A stretch of DNA of 64,000 nt from Variovorax paradoxus B4 (GTDB lineage: Bacteria; Pseudomonadota; Gammaproteobacteria; Burkholderiales; Burkholderiaceae_C), in assembly GCF_000463015.1 (NCBI RefSeq), contig NC_022247.1:2666001-2730000 (forward strand). Direction: 5' to 3'. The notes under the pieces were generated by a model. The model was not told where the DNA came from, made no database searches, and saw only the letters and a program-made list of their open reading frames with translations. Below, piece by piece: positions 61,660-64,000 of this stretch (position 1 is its first letter; each line of letters begins with the position of its first letter). Made by a program: the position numbers and the translations under genes.

Positions 61660-62697
61660 ATGAGCCTTCGCCGCGACTTTATCAAGCTTTCCCTGGGTGC
61701 CGGCGTGGCCGGTGCCATGGCCCTGACGGCATTGCCGTCGTTCGCGCAGGGCGCGGCTCCCGTGACGCTGCTCAACGTGTCGTACGACCCGACGCGCGAG
61801 CTCTACGTCGACTACAACCGCGCGTTCGCGAAATACTGGAAGGGCAAGACCGGCCAGGACGTGACCGTCAAGCAGTCGCACGGCGGTTCGGGCAAGCAGG
61901 CCCGCTCGATCATCGACGGCATCGATGCCGACGTCGCCACGCTGGCGCTCGGCGGCGACATCGACGCGCTCGCCACGCACGGCGGCCTCGTCAAGGCCGA
62001 CTGGCAGAAACGCCTGCCGCAGAACTCGGCGCCCTACACCTCGACCATCGTGTTCCTGGTGAAGAAGGGCAACCCCAAGGGCCTGAAGGACTGGGACGAC
62101 CTCGTCAAGCCCGGCGTGCAGGTGATCACGCCCAACCCCAAGACCTCCGGCGGCGCGCGCTGGAACTACCTGGCCGCCTGGGAGTTTGCCAAGCGCAAGT
62201 ACGGCAGCGACGCCAAGGCCAGGGAATACATCGGCAACCTGTTCAGGAACGTGCCCGTACTCGACGCTGGCGCGCGCGGCGCGACCATCACCTTCGTGCA
62301 GCGCGGCGTGGGCGACGTGCTGCTGGCCTGGGAGAACGAAGCCTTCCTGGCCCTCAAGGAATTCGGCGCCGAGAAGTTCGAGATCGTGGTGCCGTCGATC
62401 TCGATCCTGGCCGAGCCCACGGTGGCGGTGGTCGACAAGGTGGTCGACAAGAAGGGCTCCCGCGCGGTGGCCGAGGAATACCTCAAGTACCTGTATTCGG
62501 ACGAAGGCCAGGACATTGCGGGCCGCAACTTCTACCGCCCGACCTCGGAAAAAGCCAGGGCCAAGTACGACAAGCAGTTCCCCAAGCTCACGCTGGTGAC
62601 CATCGACCAGGCCTTCGGCGGCTGGGCGAAGGCCGACAAGGCGCACTTTGCGGATGGCGCTTCCTTCGACCAGATCTACACGGCAAAGCAGAAGTAG
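61660..62697 (+). CDS. sbp: sulfate ABC transporter substrate-binding protein
   Basis: 345 residues with a signal peptide (residues 1-30; R-R-D-F-I-K, cut after F-A-Q). Sulfate-binding motifs [21 protein letters not shown] and [13 protein letters not shown] are all present. No cysTWA transporter genes follow; instead ssuE and an ssuA-like gene do, so it is probably part of a joint sulfur-starvation regulon. I chose the ATG at 61660, which gives a normal signal peptide. Confidence 0.95.
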   Translation: MSLRRDFIKLSLGAGVAGAMALTALPSFAQGAAPVTLLNVSYDPTRELYVDYNRAFAKYWKGKTGQDVTVKQSHGGSGKQARSIIDGIDADVATLALGGDIDALATHGGLVKADWQKRLPQNSAPYTSTIVFLVKKGNPKGLKDWDDLVKPGVQVITPNPKTSGGARWNYLAAWEFAKRKYGSDAKAREYIGNLFRNVPVLDAGARGATITFVQRGVGDVLLAWENEAFLALKEFGAEKFEIVVPSISILAEPTVAVVDKVVDKKGSRAVAEEYLKYLYSDEGQDIAGRNFYRPTSEKARAKYDKQFPKLTLVTIDQAFGGWAKADKAHFADGASFDQIYTAKQK

Positions 62698-62738
62698 GCC
62701 GCCTCGAACGCCCGAAGAAAACCGAAAGAAAGTCCCCT

Positions 62739-63323
62739 GTGTCCGTTCTCCTGATTGCCGGCAGCCCCTCGGCACCTTCGCGTTCCACCGCCTTGCTCGA
62801 GGCCGTGGGCGAGCGGCTGGCCGGCCGCAGCGCCCACATCGAGCGGCTCGCGATCCGCGACCTGCCGGCCCAGGCGCTGCTGCTGGCCGACTGGAGCCAT
62901 CCGGCCATCGAGCGCGCGATTGCGCAGGTGGCGCATGCGCGCGTGGTCGTGGTGGCGACGCCGGTCTACAAGGCCGCCTACAGCGGCGTGCTGAAGGTTT
63001 TTCTCGACCTGCTGGCGCAGAACGCGCTCAAGGGCAAGACCGTGCTGCCGCTGGCCACCGGTGGCAGCCCGCACCACATGCTCGCGCTCGACTACGCATT
63101 GCGGCCGGTGCTGCATGCGCTCTCGGCGCGCCACATCCTGCCGGGCGTCTACGCGACCGATTCGCAGATCACGCTCACGCCCGAGAACGCCTACCAGGTG
63201 CATCCCGACCTGGCCGAGCGGCTCAACGAGGCCGTCGAGGTGCTCGCGACCGAAGGGCTGAAGCTGCCGGCAACACACGGCTTCGAACCGGTGCCGTTCT
63301 CCAAGGTGCGATGTAGCGTCTAG
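62739..63323 (+). CDS. ssuE: NADPH-dependent FMN reductase
   Basis: 194 residues, GTG start. Flavodoxin-like fold with I-A-G-S-P-S (residues 6-11) and T-P-V-Y-K-A-A-Y-S-G (about residue 74), plus the SsuE-type G-G-S-P-H-H-M-L-A-L-D. Supplies reduced FMN to alkanesulfonate monooxygenase SsuD. It lies 41 bases after sbp. Confidence 0.93.
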   Translation: MSVLLIAGSPSAPSRSTALLEAVGERLAGRSAHIERLAIRDLPAQALLLADWSHPAIERAIAQVAHARVVVVATPVYKAAYSGVLKVFLDLLAQNALKGKTVLPLATGGSPHHMLALDYALRPVLHALSARHILPGVYATDSQITLTPENAYQVHPDLAERLNEAVEVLATEGLKLPATHGFEPVPFSKVRCSV

Positions 63324-63442
63324 AACGGGTTCTTCCTCGAACCCGAGTCCAGCCAGCCCCATTCCTGTTCCCGTTTTTTGAAGTCGCCGCTGCGCGGCGA
63401 GGGCACAGCTTTGCCTGAAGTTTTTGCACAAGGAATCCACGC

Positions 63443-63577
63443 ATGAACCCCGTTGCCACCGAAGACTCCGCACTCGACGCGCAGCCCCGCTCCATCTGGA
63501 AGGCGTTGCGGGACCTGGCCATCAGCACGATCGTGGTAACCGCCATCGCGCTCATCGTCGGCTTCATCTCGGCCTGA
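63443..63577 (+). CDS. 44-residue single-pass membrane protein in the sulfonate cluster
   Basis: Short ORF with an AAGGAA ribosome binding site. A hydrophilic N-terminal half containing S-I-W-K-A-L-R-D-L leads into one membrane helix of about 19 residues (I-S-T-I-V-V-T-A-I-A-L-I-V-G-F-I). It lies between ssuE and the ssuA-like gene on the same strand, 35 bases before the latter. It may be an accessory subunit or assembly peptide of the sulfonate transporter. No family recognised. Confidence 0.7.
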   Translation: MNPVATEDSALDAQPRSIWKALRDLAISTIVVTAIALIVGFISA

Positions 63578-63612
63578 GGCCACCTGCATCCGCATTCGAA
63601 AAGGACGAGCCC

Positions 63613-64000
63613 ATGACTTCCATCTCCATTCCACGCCGCCGCCTGCTGCAGGGCGCCGCTGCCGCCGCAATCGCATTGCCTTCCTTCGCCGCACTGGCCC
63701 AGGCGCCGGCACGGCAGCTGCGCATCGGCCACCAGAAGGGCGCGCTGAGCATCCTCAAGGGCCGCGGCACGCTCGAGAAGCGGCTGGCGCCGCTCGGCGT
63801 GGCCGTGAAGTGGACCGAGTTCACCGCCGGCCCGGTGCAGCTCGAAGCACTGAACGTCGGCTCCATCGACTTCGGCGACGTGGGCGAGGCGCCACCGATC
63901 TTCGCGCAGGCCGCCGGCGCGCCGCTGGCCTACGTGGCGGCCACGCTGCAGCGCCCGCAGTCCGAAGCCGTGCTGGTGCCCAGGGGCTCGGCCATCAAGA
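63613..64000 (+). CDS. ssuA: aliphatic sulfonate ABC transporter substrate-binding protein, partial
   Basis: First 129 residues; the gene runs off the window. Signal peptide with R-R-R and a hydrophobic core (residues 8-33, ending A-L-A-Q), then the SsuA-type L-R-I-G-H-Q-K-G-A-L-S-I-L-K-G-R-G-T-L and F-G-D-V-G-E-A-P-P-I-F. SsuD and SsuC/B are expected downstream. Confidence 0.9.
   Translation, partial: MTSISIPRRRLLQGAAAAAIALPSFAALAQAPARQLRIGHQKGALSILKGRGTLEKRLAPLGVAVKWTEFTAGPVQLEALNVGSIDFGDVGEAPPIFAQAAGAPLAYVAATLQRPQSEAVLVPRGSAIK

Overview
The window looks like chromosomal DNA from a high-GC betaproteobacterium of the Comamonadaceae, most likely Variovorax or a close relative. This is inferred from gene content and protein character (paired aat and bpt, an NADPH- or ferredoxin-fed cys cluster with a DUF934 gene, the ilvC-pssA-leuA order, codon use rich in G/C at third positions). 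No database search was possible.

Layout. 1-5.9 kb: branched-chain amino acid synthesis (ilvC, pssA, two unlike leuA genes in tandem). A leucine-rich leader ORF and a terminator hairpin precede the first leuA and form a probable leucine attenuator. 6-9.7 kb: a PBP7-type peptidoglycan enzyme, an IclR regulator, and the N-degron pair aat and bpt. 9.8-15.9 kb: an orphan form-II CoxL-like molybdenum hydroxylase subunit, an AraC regulator, two small enzymes, then pobA divergent from an IclR regulator with tandem operator-like repeats. 16-20.1 kb: a two-component system next to an HtrA/Do protease, which carries a PmrA/QseB-like box, followed by two small membrane proteins. 20.1-22.0 kb: a lower-GC patch of short unknown genes, a textbook LexA box between two divergent small genes, and tRNA-Asn.

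22.1-29.9 kb: thiamine region. thiO-thiS-thiG-thiE and a TonB-dependent receptor form one leftward, overlapping operon. thiD runs divergently. The HMP transporter cytX has a well-formed TPP riboswitch. 30.0-31.6 kb: a lower-GC tetR/tautomerase/VOC module, bordered on its far side by a second, degraded TPP-riboswitch-like sequence. 31.9-33.2 kb: a class III aminotransferase. 33.2-39.8 kb: leftward sulfate assimilation operon cysI-DUF934-cysH-cysD-cysN-fdxA-FNR, which carries its own ferredoxin and reductase. 40.0-49.3 kb: leftward operon with an RpiR regulator, isoaspartyl peptidase, gsiABCD-like peptide transporter, a DmpA-type aminopeptidase and a DppA-type D-aminopeptidase; it looks like a complete route for unusual peptides.

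49.6-61.5 kb: mixed housekeeping and accessory genes, including a frameshifted lipoprotein esterase, a CueR-like regulator, an aldo/keto reductase, a LysR/DadA-like pair, class I aldolase, an exported MsrA, a crotonase, a transglutaminase, mnmC and yggX. 61.6-64 kb: sulfur scavenging (sbp, ssuE, a 44-residue membrane peptide, and the start of an ssuA-like gene cut by the window edge).

The recurring themes are sulfur and thiamine acquisition, peptide scavenging, and tightly packed operons that use 4-base stop/start overlaps. The observations I rate highest are the duplicated TPP riboswitch around a foreign-looking module, the LexA-controlled small genes beside tRNA-Asn, the leuA attenuator, the peptide operon and the frameshifted esterase.
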